A stretch of DNA of 64,000 nucleotides from Macrobrachium rosenbergii (taxonomy: Eukaryota > Arthropoda > Malacostraca > Decapoda > Palaemonidae), in NCBI RefSeq assembly GCF_040412425.1, contig NC_089755.1, forward strand, positions 57,491,798 through 57,555,797, written 5' to 3'. The notes beneath the pieces were generated by a model. The model had not been told where the DNA came from. It worked only from the letters and a program-made list of their open reading frames with translations, and did no database searches. Within the stretch, counting starts at the first letter, position 1; each line of letters starts with the position of its first letter. Positions 1-13,355 of this stretch are shown here, piece after piece. Both the position numbers and the translations under genes were made by a program.

Positions 1-938
1 TATATTCCGATATTATGCAGTACTCAAAAACAAATAAGCAGATATTATATTATAGGCCGTTTGATAATTAGGAGAAATTGAGTAAATAAGTAAGTTTACA
101 TATACGAATAAGAATCAGAATATCTAGAAATATGACAGAAATGTCATATGCTAATTTAAATACACAAAACAGACAATTTGGAATGAATATAAAAGGTTGA
201 AAACAGCCAAAATAAAAGAATATAGAGCTCAAGAAATGTGAAATAGAATTTAAGACAGACAGACCAGCTTATGAAAGCATAATAACCGAAAATAAACACA
301 ATTGGATAAATAAATACAGTACAAGAAATGGACTAAGTCATCCGTGACTAGGCTTCTCATCTGATAGCTCCCTCTGAGCATGCGCACTGTCTCAGCGGCG
401 AAAACGCTGCCAATACGTGCTTCCCGACAGGCTGTAACTTTGGGCTGGCTATTGTCTCTAAATACTGGCGTCTTCCCCCTCTTTCTTTTCTCTCTTTTGT
501 CATGCAAATCTTGGCAGGTAACTATAGGGTTCAGGACCACTGGGGAGGTAGGGAGGGGTGTGGAGCGAAATTTGGCTGGGTCTGTTTATGAAAGGAAGCT
601 TAAGAAATAGATATTTGGTTTCTAAAGATTCTTGAGTGAATAGGGGCTAGAATCTATGACGGTATGTTTGAGGGTGGTCAGTGGTTCTATATGAAGTATA
701 TCTTAAGAAATAAACGTAGAGATGATGATAGAAATGGAGATAATTCAGGTATTTTTCTCCAAAAGGAAAATTGAAAGGAAAAATAAACTAATTCACTTAT
801 CTATAAACGGGAATATATGGTTTTCATTTAATATTGTCTAATATTTTTAGTGATTAACTTTCTCTGTCGCTACAACGGTAGTTTCTAAACTCATGCAGGT
901 CATAATCCCAGATAAAGGACGCGAAGTGAATAAAAAAA

Positions 939-951
939 AGGTCAGTGACCC
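939..951. promoter_or_regulatory. Perfect IR-1 nuclear-receptor palindrome (EcR/USP type)
   Basis: AGGTCA-G-TGACCC fits RGGTCA-N-TGACCY with no mismatch. Inverted repeats with a one-base spacer are the classic ecdysone receptor/USP binding geometry. No gene is recognised beside it here. Confidence 0.4.
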
Positions 952-2405
952 TTAGTCGTAAAATACAAGTCATGACTAAAACTTGCAACGAAACTTACCG
1001 GTCCTTTGCTAACGGCAATTGTTTGCAATGGAACCAGCAAGCCAATGAGGCAAGAGCTACTTTCCTAACAGAATATAGTGATTTTTTTTTCTTCTCTGGA
1101 GATTCGTACCTCTTCTAATTGCAAAGAAATAAAAAAATTTCTAATTCTGTTACCAAGAAGTTCAACAGAGTTCAGCAAGAGAAGCTGACACAGCGTGAAA
1201 ATATCTTTGACAGTCGCCATGATTTGAAGAACTGAACGAAAATGAGTCACTGTAGCATTGTGTAAGGTTGAGTTCATGGTTTTCATCGGGTGCCAGTCAT
1301 TCTTCGTTTCTTCTACCAATTTTGATTTTTTAGTAAATTGTTTTAGATTTTGATGTCCAACTTTTTTGTTTGTTGTGTTACTCCCTAATTTTTTATTTAT
1401 ATGGATAAAATAGCTATTTTCAGTGAGCACAACATTATCTGTGTCCTCTGCATTCTAGCTAATACGAGTATAAGCAAATAGTTTTATAAAATCAATCCCC
1501 ATTTTCATAAAGCATTTCTTGCTCAATAATTTGATTTGAAGAACCATTTTCATAAAATCCTCAGACTGGCAGTAAATGTATCTTGACCTTTAACATCATA
1601 ATTATCAACGCTACTGTTATCAATCCATTACTGTAATTCAGAGTCATTTAATGACGTAAGGAATAACAGCGTCATTATTATTTTAATTCGCACTTTAATG
1701 CGAGACGTGAATAACTCCGAGAAATGTCGCATCACCCTAAGATTAAAGTATTCCCCCCGTAATGCCAGTGTAGCGCTCCAGTACTCGGCGGTAAATATTA
1801 TATGATTTTTCTAAGATCCGTCTTATATTTCATGACATTCTCACTCTATTGACCCAGATCATTCCTCGCTTGATTGTTGCCAACAATTATGAAAGATGAA
1901 ATCGTCCATGAAATTGTTGCTAAGGCAGTGAGTTTGCGTCATGGAATTTTCTACATTTTTTTATTTTTTCTCTCAATTTTTTTTTTCATTCCTCAGGCTC
2001 ATTCACCTGGAGAAAAAAATTTGATGAGAAATTCTTGTAATACACATGATTTTTTTTTTGTAGTAAACTTTGTGTAATAAGAATAATTTTTGTAATGGAT
2101 ATTTGCCAAAATATTAAGTGAATAAACATAACCCTATTTACAAATGAAAAAATGATGCAATATTAGGTAAGGCAATACTACAACAAACATAATTATTCGA
2201 ATAAACCTCTAAAAAACTAATGTTTTATATAAACTATCGAGTGCAGGTCTTTGACCAGTAACTAATATTTAGAAACAATAAGTCATTTCTTGAATAAAAA
2301 TAGCGAAAATACGTTAATATAAATGCAATTATGAACTCAGAGATTAAATAAACTCTACGGGATGAAAACACCTCGTTTGGCCACAGAGCTATTCCGATGT
2401 CTTCT

Positions 2406-2422
2406 TCAAGGTCACGCTGACC
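2406..2422. promoter_or_regulatory. ERR/ERE-like site
   Basis: TCAAGGTCA followed by CGC and TGACC gives an extended ERR half-site and an IR-3 palindrome with one mismatch in the outer base. A single site in non-coding sequence. Confidence 0.25.
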
Positions 2423-2547
2423 GGACCATAAAAAGTGATGTTTTTGTTCCTGTGGCTGAGTTTCTTTGTTTTTTGTTTCATTCGGGTCTCATCGAAAGGG
2501 TCCTATATTTTTGGCGCTAAATATAGACCGAAATATGTAAAATCAGA

Positions 2548-2958
<411 letters not shown>

Positions 2959-3232
2959 TCCGGTTCATGAGCAATGGAAAAACTTCATTAATTGTGGTAT
3001 GAACAACCAACGTATCGCCACCTGCTGCGTGTCAGATAACGTGTGTATATTCTGTATTTTCCATTATAACTTGGTTATTTCTCCTTTGTTTTAGTCTATT
3101 CTCCTATTCATTAAACTATTACGAAAGCGCCTGTTCCATATTTGCTTTAATATTTAAATATATATATACATATATTTATCATTCAAATAATTTTTCGATC
3201 ATCTAACATATACTGTAATTCTTTTCCCTTTA

Positions 3233-3301
3233 AATAATAATAATAATAATAATAATAATAATTATTATTATTATTATTATATTATTATTATTATTATTAT
3301 T
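3233..3301. repeat. (AAT)n(ATT)n palindromic trinucleotide
   Basis: AAT repeats pass directly into ATT repeats, making a self-complementary tract. Confidence 0.95.
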
Positions 3302-4364
3302 TTGAAACTGAGCCCAATTCATTTTGCCCTGAGAAGAAATAGTCAGAGAGGGTGGACAGCAAGATTGACGAAAGGAAAGTGGGAACGGAGGTAAAATAAG
3401 AGTTGAAACCATTAATAATTTTGGGTAGTGTTTGTCTGTCTGTCTGTCTGTCAGGTAACTATTACAAATCTTTATTCCCAAGACTGAACTCAGTACATAA
3501 ATCTGAGCTCCGCTGTTCATCAATAAACTTTGATTATTTTAATTGTTTAACCCAACACAGTTGAGTAACTACAAATATTATGACGGCTAATACAAACGCA
3601 GTAATTACCCTTTCAAAAGCCCCCTTTGTTGGTCGTTGTTTGTCGTGCAATAACGCAAACGAACTAACAAAGCGGCTTGAATGGAGTTACGTGGACTCTT
3701 AAATACCCTGGTTTGCTTAAGTTTTCTCTTCTTCTTAAGGCTTATTGCAGTAATTCTTTTATACTTTCTTTCTTTTCCTTTTGTCATTTTTACTTTCCCT
3801 GCTGCTTTCATTACTGCTACTACTGCTGCTGAATGATGATGGTGAAAATGAAAGGTGGATTGATAATGATGACATGGTGATGAAGATGAACTTGATAACG
3901 TTTTGAGAACTATTGACTGCACAACATCTGACCCTTGCCCTATCTCAAAGGATGTCGCTTAACTCAAGTTTTTCCCTGTTGGTAAATTTACTGTTCTCTA
4001 ATCTCCATTTAAAATTGGTTTGTCATTTTGCCCTAATAAAATCTTCGGGGGAATTTAAGGAATCCATATTGTCACAGAAAGATGGATCCATGTTTATGAT
4101 ACAATGACCTAACTCCATTTTCCTTAAATTTTTACTAATTTTGACAGTGGGCCTGTCAGATAGTTATGAACCGTTATCAGTAACGACCGCGCATCAAAAT
4201 AGCTTCGCGAACGTAAAAATACACACAAATGAAAATGAATATCACTGTGAGAACGTGATACTCCATCTCTGTAAGGGAACTGTTCGGCCTTGGTTGGAAG
4301 AATGCTACCTAGGATGGTTTTCCAATCTCCTAAGACTTATTAAATATTTATGAGACTTCTCGTA
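3302..4364. other. Intergenic DNA, no gene recognised
   Basis: Includes (GTCT)n near 3434-3452. The 105-residue minus-strand frame at 3605-3922 is Ser/His/Lys low-complexity and not supported. Confidence 0.5.
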
Positions 4365-4660
4365 AGCTATAAAAAATACTTCATCTCATCATCTCATATA
4401 AAAAATCCCCTTCCGGAAAAGGTTATTTTTTAATTTTTGAGTGTCTTCATAAACGCTGAATAAGAGATGTTGTTAATTGTATGAAGACTCATTATTTAAC
4501 TTTAATGGGATTTTTTTTGTACCACGTATAAAAAATACTTCATCTCGTAAAATTCTCATAAAAAAATATCCTTTCGAAAAAGGTTATTTTTTTATGTTTT
4601 TCTAGCTGCCTTCTGAAACAGTAAATAAGAGATGTTGTCGATTGTATGACAGGTCCTCAT
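4365..4660 (+). repeat. Diverged tandem duplication of about 165 bp
   Basis: Two units share TATAAAAAATACTTCATCTC, AAAAGGTTATTTTTT, AATAAGAGATGTTGT and ATTGTATGA in the same order. Differences indicate age. Confidence 0.7.
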
Positions 4661-4710
4661 TTTTGACAACTGTCCTATTCCTAGGCTTCAAAACTCAAAA
4701 CATTCCATAC

Positions 4711-4797
4711 CTTCTTTGATGTCTTTGTTCAAAGGGAAGAGATGAAATCCGTGGTGTATTTTTCTGCATATCTTCAGTAAATTCACGTTGGCTTGTC
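4711..4797 (-). other. Candidate 87-nt internal exon of an unrecognised gene
   Basis: On the minus strand a pyrimidine tract ending CTTTCCAG precedes 4797 and the donor GTATGG follows 4711. The 87 nt are a multiple of three. A phase-1 reading is fully open and protein-like (core NLLKICRKIHHGFHLFPLNK); a second frame (core TSQREFTEDMQKNTPR) is open too. I do not recognise either peptide. Flanking exons were not found, so it could be chance. Confidence 0.3.
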
Positions 4798-5618
4798 CTG
4801 GAAAGAAAATCAAAATAATTGGTAATGTATTGATATCAAAAGCAGTGGCTTCAACGCTAAATTATGGTAAATCCAAAGTTCAAAGTACATACAGATAGAC
4901 TGGTTTAAAAAATATATAATTAATCCCATTCATCAAGGAATATATGGTTATCAAGACAATGAGTTTTGAATCTTGAGAAAATCTGCTAAGCTCCTTAAGA
5001 AGCAAGAGCCTGTGCTAAATAGCACAAGGCCATATCGACTTAAAAAAAAAATAAAAAAACCTGATAGATTTATTTTAGTACTGGGATCAGTCCATGGGAA
5101 TTAAACAAGGAATTCAGACCTTGACAGAAATAGATAATTTCGTAAACTTCCGGCCAAGAGAACCTTGATTCTCTCTTAAATAATAGAAATTAATGCCAAA
5201 GTCATCACACGAATTGACTATCAAGTTTAGGAAAGAATGTTTCTGGCATAGTACGTGTTTTTTTTATCAAATTTTATTTTTCAAGTAGATTTAAAATGAT
5301 AATTGAACCGATTCTTTATAACAGTTTTTCAATTTTTAAATGTAACTTGAACAATATTCGCGTAATTTGTTTAATTATCGTTAAACCCTACTTTATTCTC
5401 ACGTCTATGGTAAATTGAAATTTATTTCAAATCGTATTGTCATTCCATTCACTTGTATTTTTTAAAAATAAATTCGATTCGAGTCTGCAGTTTATTATAT
5501 TTTTTTTTGTACTGCCATGTGTGCAATATATATTTTATGGTATAATCATCCATTTTTCTCATTGATTTATAATTTTTACAAGTGATGAGTGTGGCATGAA
5601 TTTATTTTGATAAATATA
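4798..5618. other. AT-rich intergenic DNA
   Basis: I see no open frame, RNA gene or element beyond A/T homopolymers. Confidence 0.5.
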
Positions 5619-6182
<564 letters not shown>

Positions 6183-6764
6183 TGGAGTTGTAGAAAACCC
6201 CTTCAAGGCTCCAGCCTCGACACACTTAAACTCTTCACATACGAGTACACACAATATGGTCTTCTCAACGCGTTCGTTTCCATCCTCATGTGAAAAAATT
6301 CATTCAACGTTTTAAGAAGGAATTAGAATTCTTTGCAAGGATACGAACGAGTAATGCAAGTCATCATGTTTCTCTGTGTAAGTATGGGTACATATGCGAT
6401 TTTCAGTAGGAATAATTGAAGTAAGTTTATTGAACTGATTGTGGAAGCGTGTATGATGAAAATAGGTAAAATAAATGTGAGTATGTCCTTGGACGATTTA
6501 TCAAAGACGTAATTATCTGAGGAACTTTGAAATTGGTATAAATTTTATGGTCAATAATGGAAAAATCTCACACGTAAGGCAATGTTGATGATTATCAAAG
6601 GATATCAAATGATATCAAAGGATTTGAAAGGAATTCCCATCAAATGCGTCTGGCAAATGTTTCGTACACAGACTCTTTCCTTCCTCACTTTTTCTCCTGT
6701 TTCCTGCTCCTTCTTTCCTCATTCTTCTCCTCCCTTCCTCCTTCCTCTTTATCCTTCTGCAAGC

Positions 6765-6774
6765 ACACACACAC

Positions 6775-6839
<65 letters not shown>
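6765..6839 (+). repeat. (CA)n(AG)n
   Basis: A short CA run leads into about 60 bp of AG. Confidence 0.95.
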
Positions 6840-6842
<3 letters not shown>

Positions 6843-7160
6843 TTCCCATCTTCATGACAAAAACTATGTCATTTAGATAAAGCTGTCCACCTCCCAAAGC
6901 GAAAATGGAAATATGGCGTGGAAAAAGAGGGTGAAAAAAATAAAGGGTGGGCTGGGAGAGACGGGAAAATGACAGGAAAACTGACAGAAAAACCTCAAAG
7001 TCAGTCACACGATTAGGGCGAGTACAGAAGCGATTTTAGCAGTTGAGGGTGTGAGACAGCGGTACTCAGTGACCTTTGGGTTTGACAGCTGATGCGCGAG
7101 ATGGGGTGGGACTGTGGGTGGGGAGAGAAGGGTGGAGGGTGGGAGAGGAGGATTTACTCA

Positions 7161-7163
<3 letters not shown>

Positions 7164-7196
<33 letters not shown>

Positions 7197-7272
7197 GTGT
7201 TTATTCCAATATTTGAATGCATGTATATAGGTTTCTTTATTTGATTTAGGTTTAAATGAATATAAAGGTATG

Positions 7273-7306
<34 letters not shown>

Positions 7307-7350
7307 CATACATATATACATATACATATGTATGTATACATATATATATT

Positions 7351-7396
<46 letters not shown>
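7164..7396 (+). repeat. (TC)n and interrupted (AT)n
   Basis: TC at 7164-7191; AT-rich dinucleotide repeats with TATG/TACA interruptions at 7268-7396. Confidence 0.9.
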
Positions 7397-7397
<1 letters not shown>

Positions 7398-7728
7398 CAT
7401 CAGAAACTAGAAATAAACCTTAGCACTCTGGTGCAAGCGGCGGTGGGTGACACTGAGGAGATCAGTCCATCTTTTCACTGTGTTCATCATAAATTTTATT
7501 TTAAACCTTCCTTAAGTACCTCGTTCTTGCCATCGTAACTCGAAACACTGAGATCACACCACTCTGTACTTAAGAACACCATAACCACTTCATTTGGCTC
7601 ATTACGGTTAAAAACGGAAGGTTTGCCTAGGTTTGATGGAATTACTTTAAAATGATTTCCTGTTATTTTTCTCACGTAATTACATTTTCAACTAATCTTA
7701 TTTTTTATGCGGAGGAAGGAACATTGGT

Positions 7729-7731
<3 letters not shown>

Positions 7732-7809
<78 letters not shown>

Positions 7810-7863
7810 CGAGCTCCTGATAACTCGAGAGAGGCTATGGGTCACATTGAGACAAGGGTGCCA

Positions 7864-7928
<65 letters not shown>
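7732..7928 (+). repeat. (AT)n and (AG)n pair
   Basis: AT at 7732-7805 and AG at 7867-7928. A (CCT)n run follows at 8121-8143. Confidence 0.95.
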
Positions 7929-7931
<3 letters not shown>

Positions 7932-8755
7932 TCTTGATATCACACGAAAAGGAAAAAAAACAGGAGATAAAATTCTCCAATTCCTTTATTCTCATCCCGT
8001 GAGAGTCACGACTCACGAATCGCTTTCCTAATCGACGCCAAGAAACGGCCCAGTTCCGACAGAATCATCCTTTTTTTACTCTTCCTTTTTTTCGACGAAA
8101 AGGAAGACTGGGACCTCCTACTCCTCCTCCTCCTCCTCCTCCTGCTGCCGTGGACGTGACACAAGAAGACAAAAGAAGACAAAAGTAAGACAAAAGTAAG
8201 ACAAAGTAAAACAAGGGAAGGCCAGACAAGACAATAGGTGTGTGTGTACTGTAGGGTTACGTGGAAAGTACGGACACTATAGGCGTTGCAAATGGGATGG
8301 TTCGGGTAGCTTTTGTTTATGTGGGTTTTAAGAGGAAGTCTGATTTGGGGGGGAAGGGAAAGTGGCTCGTGCTGTGACTGGCGTACACCAAAACACACCA
8401 AAACACACACAAACACACACATTTACGTTCACATGACCAGTCGGAAAAGCGTATCGAATTTTTACGTTCGATTAACTTAGAGGTTTCTATAGCTGATAAT
8501 GGCTATACGTAATTATCCCAGAATTACCTCAATCAAGGCCTACAAATCGGCCTAAATTGGTACTCTTTTCATAGGCCTAGAGTTGATAAGTATTCGCTCT
8601 TGGTAGGTTTGAAATTAAGGCAGTAGTTTTTGCTATAAATTCAAACATTTTCAGAAATGCCTGTGTTCTGATGATTCGTCATACAGTATAGGACATGGGG
8701 CTGAAGACTCGTGCCCTTGGGTATTTGACGATTTTCACAGATCAGCCAAAATCCC

Positions 8756-8756
<1 letters not shown>

Positions 8757-8837
<81 letters not shown>

Positions 8838-8897
8838 AAACTTTCTTTGCTGGAATTATTCTGGATTCATTTCCACACGCACAAAAACTGAAAACCA

Positions 8898-8940
<43 letters not shown>
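8757..8940 (+). repeat. (AAT)n and (TC)n pair
   Basis: AAT at 8757-8836 and TC at 8901-8940. The apparent 109- and 125-residue open frames are read-through of these. Confidence 0.95.
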
Positions 8941-8942
<2 letters not shown>

Positions 8943-9120
8943 GCACCATGCACGCGTGGACGATCTTCCTGCCATAATGTCTGTCCATCGGAAGCCTGTC
9001 TGGAAAATGAAAACGCACAAGTAAATTATATACACTAACTTTCAGTCTCCCGAGGGCGTCTTGCTTCGTACTTTACCGAAGCCTCCAGGTCATCTTCCCC
9101 CTTGGGGCTACGTGACTTCC

Positions 9121-9124
<4 letters not shown>

Positions 9125-9200
<76 letters not shown>
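9125..9200 (+). repeat. (AG)n
   Basis: About 76 bp of pure AG. Confidence 0.95.
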
Positions 9201-9204
<4 letters not shown>

Positions 9205-9261
9205 GTTGAAAGTAATTCTAGAAGTTGAAATGCTTCAGGATGTACCATTCGCCGTTTTCTA

Positions 9262-9640
9262 TTCAAGGGAAAATATCATTCGTTTGTAGCTGGCGTGAAG
9301 AAGACATCTCAAACCTTCCTATTTTTTTCTTTTTTTGTTAAATTCAAGATTTGTTATTTCATGTTTTCATTCGAGGGAAAATATTATCAATTTTCTTTTG
9401 TACCTGGCGTAAAGACGACGTTTCAAACTTTCCTATTTTTTTTTTGTTTGTTAATTTCAAGATTTGTTGTTTCATGCTTTTTGTTTTAGGATTAGCTCTG
9501 GGAAATTCAGTCGTTTGTTGTTTGTCTGAAAATCATATTTTTCTAGGAACTGGAAAAAAACTATCTCAAAGAAAATTACTTACTTAGTGCATTGACAAAA
9601 TAATTTTTTCTAGGAAATGGAAAAAAACCAATTATCTTAA
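9262..9640 (+). repeat. Two successive diverged tandem duplications
   Basis: A unit of about 115 bp (GGGAAAATAT, CTGGCGT, TTTCCTATTTTTTT, AAGATTTGTT) is present twice at 9262-9500. A second unit (TTCTAGGAACTGGAAAAAAA and TTCTAGGAAATGGAAAAAAA) is duplicated at 9540-9640. Confidence 0.65.
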
Positions 9641-9877
9641 AAAACTAATTACTTAATAAGTACATTTGTAAAAAACTGAGAAAAGTAACTGAGAAATCAA
9701 AATTAGCCTAAGATAGCTGAAGGTCCCTGGAGAAAAGAATGTCGTATTGTGGTCTACATATTTTTTTTTATATTTTTTGAAAAGTACCTCTGGCTGTCAA
9801 ACTTGTTTTCTGAACTTGAGTTTTAAATGGCTGGCTGATAATCACACCAATTTCATTTGGACTTCCTTATCACCCAT

Positions 9878-9878
<1 letters not shown>

Positions 9879-9953
<75 letters not shown>

Positions 9954-10076
9954 TAGCTCATAAGACTTCAATTCCATTTCAAAATTCGATTACTATTTTT
10001 TCTTTTCGCCTTAAGTCGGGAAAGTGAGAAGAAATGTTACATTTATAAAGTATGTAATATAGAGCTCGCCACTACT

Positions 10077-10132
<56 letters not shown>
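9879..10132 (+). repeat. (AT)n and (TC)n
   Basis: AT at 9879-9950 and TC at 10078-10132. Confidence 0.95.
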
Positions 10133-10137
<5 letters not shown>

Positions 10138-10228
10138 AAATGAACATCTCTCTGAGGTGAAGGTTGGTGCCATCCTGTTTATTACCGTGGCGTCGTGCAT
10201 GCATTGCGCATGTCTAAATTAAGTCACA

Positions 10229-10293
10229 AGGTCGGGAGGTCAGAAGAGAGGTTTTTGAGGTCAAGACACCGAAGTCATTTGGGAGAAGAGGTC
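10229..10293 (+). promoter_or_regulatory. Cluster of direct AGGTCA-type half-sites
   Basis: One AGGTCG and three AGGTCA half-sites in the same orientation lie within 65 bp (about 10229, 10237, 10258 and 10288), about 3 kb upstream of gene 1. Direct half-sites can bind nuclear receptors; function is inference. Confidence 0.3.
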
Positions 10294-10717
10294 AGGTTAA
10301 ATATATGAGTCGTGTTGAGGTTTTTAAATTTTTTTGCGGCATTGATAATCACCCCTTGCTTTTTTTTTTAGTTTTGAGTTTTTTTTTTTAATTTGTATTG
10401 TTATATGAAATATTTATCGCCCAAAACGAACAGACAAATGACAATCAATGTAACTAAAAATTTTAGATGGATAAGTAATATCTATAAGCAATACTGAGTA
10501 CATCTAAATGATAAAAGACATTAAAAGTAGAAAATGAGTAATTAAGTTAAAAGTGACGACGAGCATTCCTAGATATATGAAAAAATAAGACACAATCGAT
10601 TATCATTAAATTGTGATAATCGCCTGAAGTAAAATGAGCAACTCACTTAAAAATGAAATTATTATATTACCATAATTATCATTATAATTATTATTGCTGC
10701 TCTTAGCCGTTTTACTG

Positions 10718-10737
10718 CTCTCTCTCTCTCTCTCTCT

Positions 10738-10777
<40 letters not shown>

Positions 10778-11052
10778 GCTCTGTTACCTGGGTTTATACC
10801 ATTTTTTTATCATTTTTATTATAATGGGCTGTAGTTCATTCCGAACTAAATCAGAACTAAAGCATTTATAGAAGCTGTGAAAAATAACTATAAACACAAA
10901 TATCTACACCCACACATACACAATTCACAAACACACAAACGTACAACCCTGTTCATACACACACAAACACACACACACACACACACAAACAATTCATAAA
11001 CACACAAACGTACAACCCTATCCATTCACCCACACCCACCCACCCACCCACA

Positions 11053-11139
<87 letters not shown>
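10718..11139 (+). repeat. (TC)n and a long CA-rich block
   Basis: TC at 10718-10774 with a C-run interruption. CA-rich sequence at 10905-11139 includes a duplicated phrase (AATTCAxAAACACACAAACG, TACAACCCT) and pure (CA)n at 11066-11139. Confidence 0.9.
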
Positions 11140-11141
<2 letters not shown>

Positions 11142-12438
11142 CCACGAGTATCTCCCCAGGTGAGACACCTTGCTTACCTGTAATCAAGCACTTGCGCTGC
11201 ATGAGTGATGCTTCGGGGTGTGTCTCTGGACTGGGCAATATTTACAGACTTTTCCACTGTATACAGACAGAATTTAGAAGCCTGTGGATAATTGGGCCTT
11301 TTTAAACTTCGTCTACAGACGCCTAATCTGTAAAAAAAAATGGCAGTTAAAAAATGATTTTAAGTCTGGCTAACATAGAAGCAATATATTAAAGACGTGG
11401 GTGGTATTGGATGTCCAGAATTAAAGTATGGTCTGATGGATCAATATATTATCAATTAAGATAATTAAGTCTTATTTACTTTGATATGTGATGACATTTA
11501 CAGTTGAAGAACGTTGAATACAGACTAACTGATAACGGTACAATAACTTAAAGAAATGGGGATATCTACACAATAAGATTAATATAAGGTTTCATATGAA
11601 AATAAAACTGAAGAAGAGGTCTCTTAATATGTAAAAATCCTAAAGTTTTTTAAAGAATAATTCTTTCACTCTTTGTTACATAACTAAAATACTTCAGTTT
11701 TGATTTAATGCTCAAGAAGACTAGAATTTTTACATTATTTTACATCTAACAAAATGATTGACGCTTCTTTTCTCTATTTTTGTCTTTGATGTGTAAGAAA
11801 AATTCTGGTCTTTGTCATTTTTTAGCTTTTTCCTATTAGAAGGGAAGGTAGTGGTTTGCTAGCTAAGTGACTTATTCCATTATGTCTGAGGCCCAACATA
11901 GCCAACTAGCCATCAGGTCTATAACTCCCAGCTGAGATACATCAACCCAAACTTTGGCCAACTGAGGTACAGTTAACGTTTACGAAATGGGTTTATATCC
12001 CCACTCCCAAATCAAACCCCCCCCCCTCCCATGCACAACCCCTCCTTCCCTCACTTAATCTCGGGTACCTGGCGGCGCCCTTAGTAATTGCAACGGCAGT
12101 AAACTTACGCAATCGTTCATACCAACCGCTGATGTGATATGGATGATAATGTTTGGGAAGTAATTTTTTAAATAAGTATTTAAAAGGACCCACTGCTTTC
12201 GAAAGTTCGTAATTTGAAATTTACGCATCTCAGGGATGTTTAAGGTCTTATGATGAAAGTGGAATTAAAAGATAATAAGCGTATCGGAAGGAGAAAAGCG
12301 TAAAAGGCGTAAAATGCGAAACACTTTTCATTTTCGGGAGATGAACTTGAACGCACGGTGGAAAAGGAAGTTTTAGTTCCTTAAGAATAGTAATCAATAA
12401 CTGATAGCAATTAAGCCATGACAGCAATTAGTATTATG

Positions 12439-12440
<2 letters not shown>
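11140..12440. other. Intergenic DNA
   Basis: No gene recognised. AT-rich to 11850; a C-rich patch at 12000-12070 gives a spurious short frame. Confidence 0.5.

Positions 12441-12507
<67 letters not shown>
12441..12507 (+). repeat. (AG)n
   Basis: About 67 bp of AG. Confidence 0.95.
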
Positions 12508-12514
<7 letters not shown>

Positions 12515-12810
12515 CGAGAATGCATTTAAATTCACGCGTCTAAAGATCTCCGGAAATCGGACAAATGCAAACTCATTCTCTTCACACCCGAGAGCCAACC
12601 AATCTTTTTCGCGCGAGCAACGTAAGACGTCACTATTTGCAGAAGAAGTAGTTTCACTGCGGATAACGAGATGTCCTTAACTGTCTTGACATTCATCAGA
12701 AATGCATTAGGTGGCGAAATGTAAACAATGTGTTTGAAGAGCTTGCTTTTGTACCAACAACGATTTCAAGTGTTTTGTTCAATTACAGGCTTTCTAGGTA
12801 TGGGTCAAGC

Positions 12811-12867
<57 letters not shown>
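12811..12867 (+). repeat. (AG)n
   Basis: About 57 bp of AG, about 390 bp upstream of the gene 1 promoter block. Confidence 0.95.
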
Positions 12868-12870
<3 letters not shown>

Positions 12871-13254
12871 CAGGTACAAAGATTTTTGGTTATTTATGAA
12901 TTAAACTACAATAATGATTGTAGGTATTTTACTCATTAAACTACATTTTACTGTTATTTTTAAGATCATGATACTTGCCAAAAGGTTGTAGACTCACGTT
13001 CAGAAGTCAGGATAAAGACAGAGGGTTGCTGTGAGATACCGAAGTTTACACGAGTTTCCAAAAAATCTTTGCAATCCGGGAGAAACCAAAAATGGGTCAT
13101 GATAAGGCCTGGAAGCGATCAGGGTAAGCGCTAGTTTTTGATGTCCCCCAAATTAATGAAAGGCTCCGGAAAAAAAAAGAATGAAGTAAAAGGAAAGATA
13201 GAATTCGAACAGGAGGGAAGAGGCTGAGAGGTAGGAGTTTACAGGAGGCTGGGA

Positions 13255-13355
13255 GGTACCACCTCCCTTGAGGAGGTTAAGTTCCTCCTTTCGGATATAT
13301 ATAAAGCTTTCTGATGACCCCATTCGCCGTATTCATCCTTCAGCCTTCTTCGACC
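13255..13355 (+). promoter_or_regulatory. Core promoter and 5' UTR of gene 1
   Basis: TATAAA sits at 13300-13305, 56 bp before the ATG, inside GGATATATATAAAG. A block GGTACCACCTCCCTTGAGG lies at 13255-13273, 45 bp upstream of the TATA box. After the TATA box comes TTTCTGATG. Gene 2 has the same three elements in the same order and spacing. The transcription start is probably near 13330-13335 (TTCATC), giving a 5' UTR of about 20-25 nt; that start is inferred from TATA spacing. Confidence 0.75.

Larger units (their letters stand above)
1..2550. other. AT-rich intergenic DNA
   Basis: No gene recognised. 380-540 is less AT-rich with no protein match. A 121-codon minus-strand open frame at 1065-1430 (Lys/Leu-rich) shows no motif I know and could be a transposon relic or chance. 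Contains the IR-1 site at 939 and the ERR-like site at 2406. Confidence 0.5.

Noticed and set aside
3605..3922. 105-residue Ser/His/Lys frame on the minus strand
   Set aside because: Low-complexity composition from GATGAT and CTT-rich sequence; no motif and no supporting promoter or splice site.
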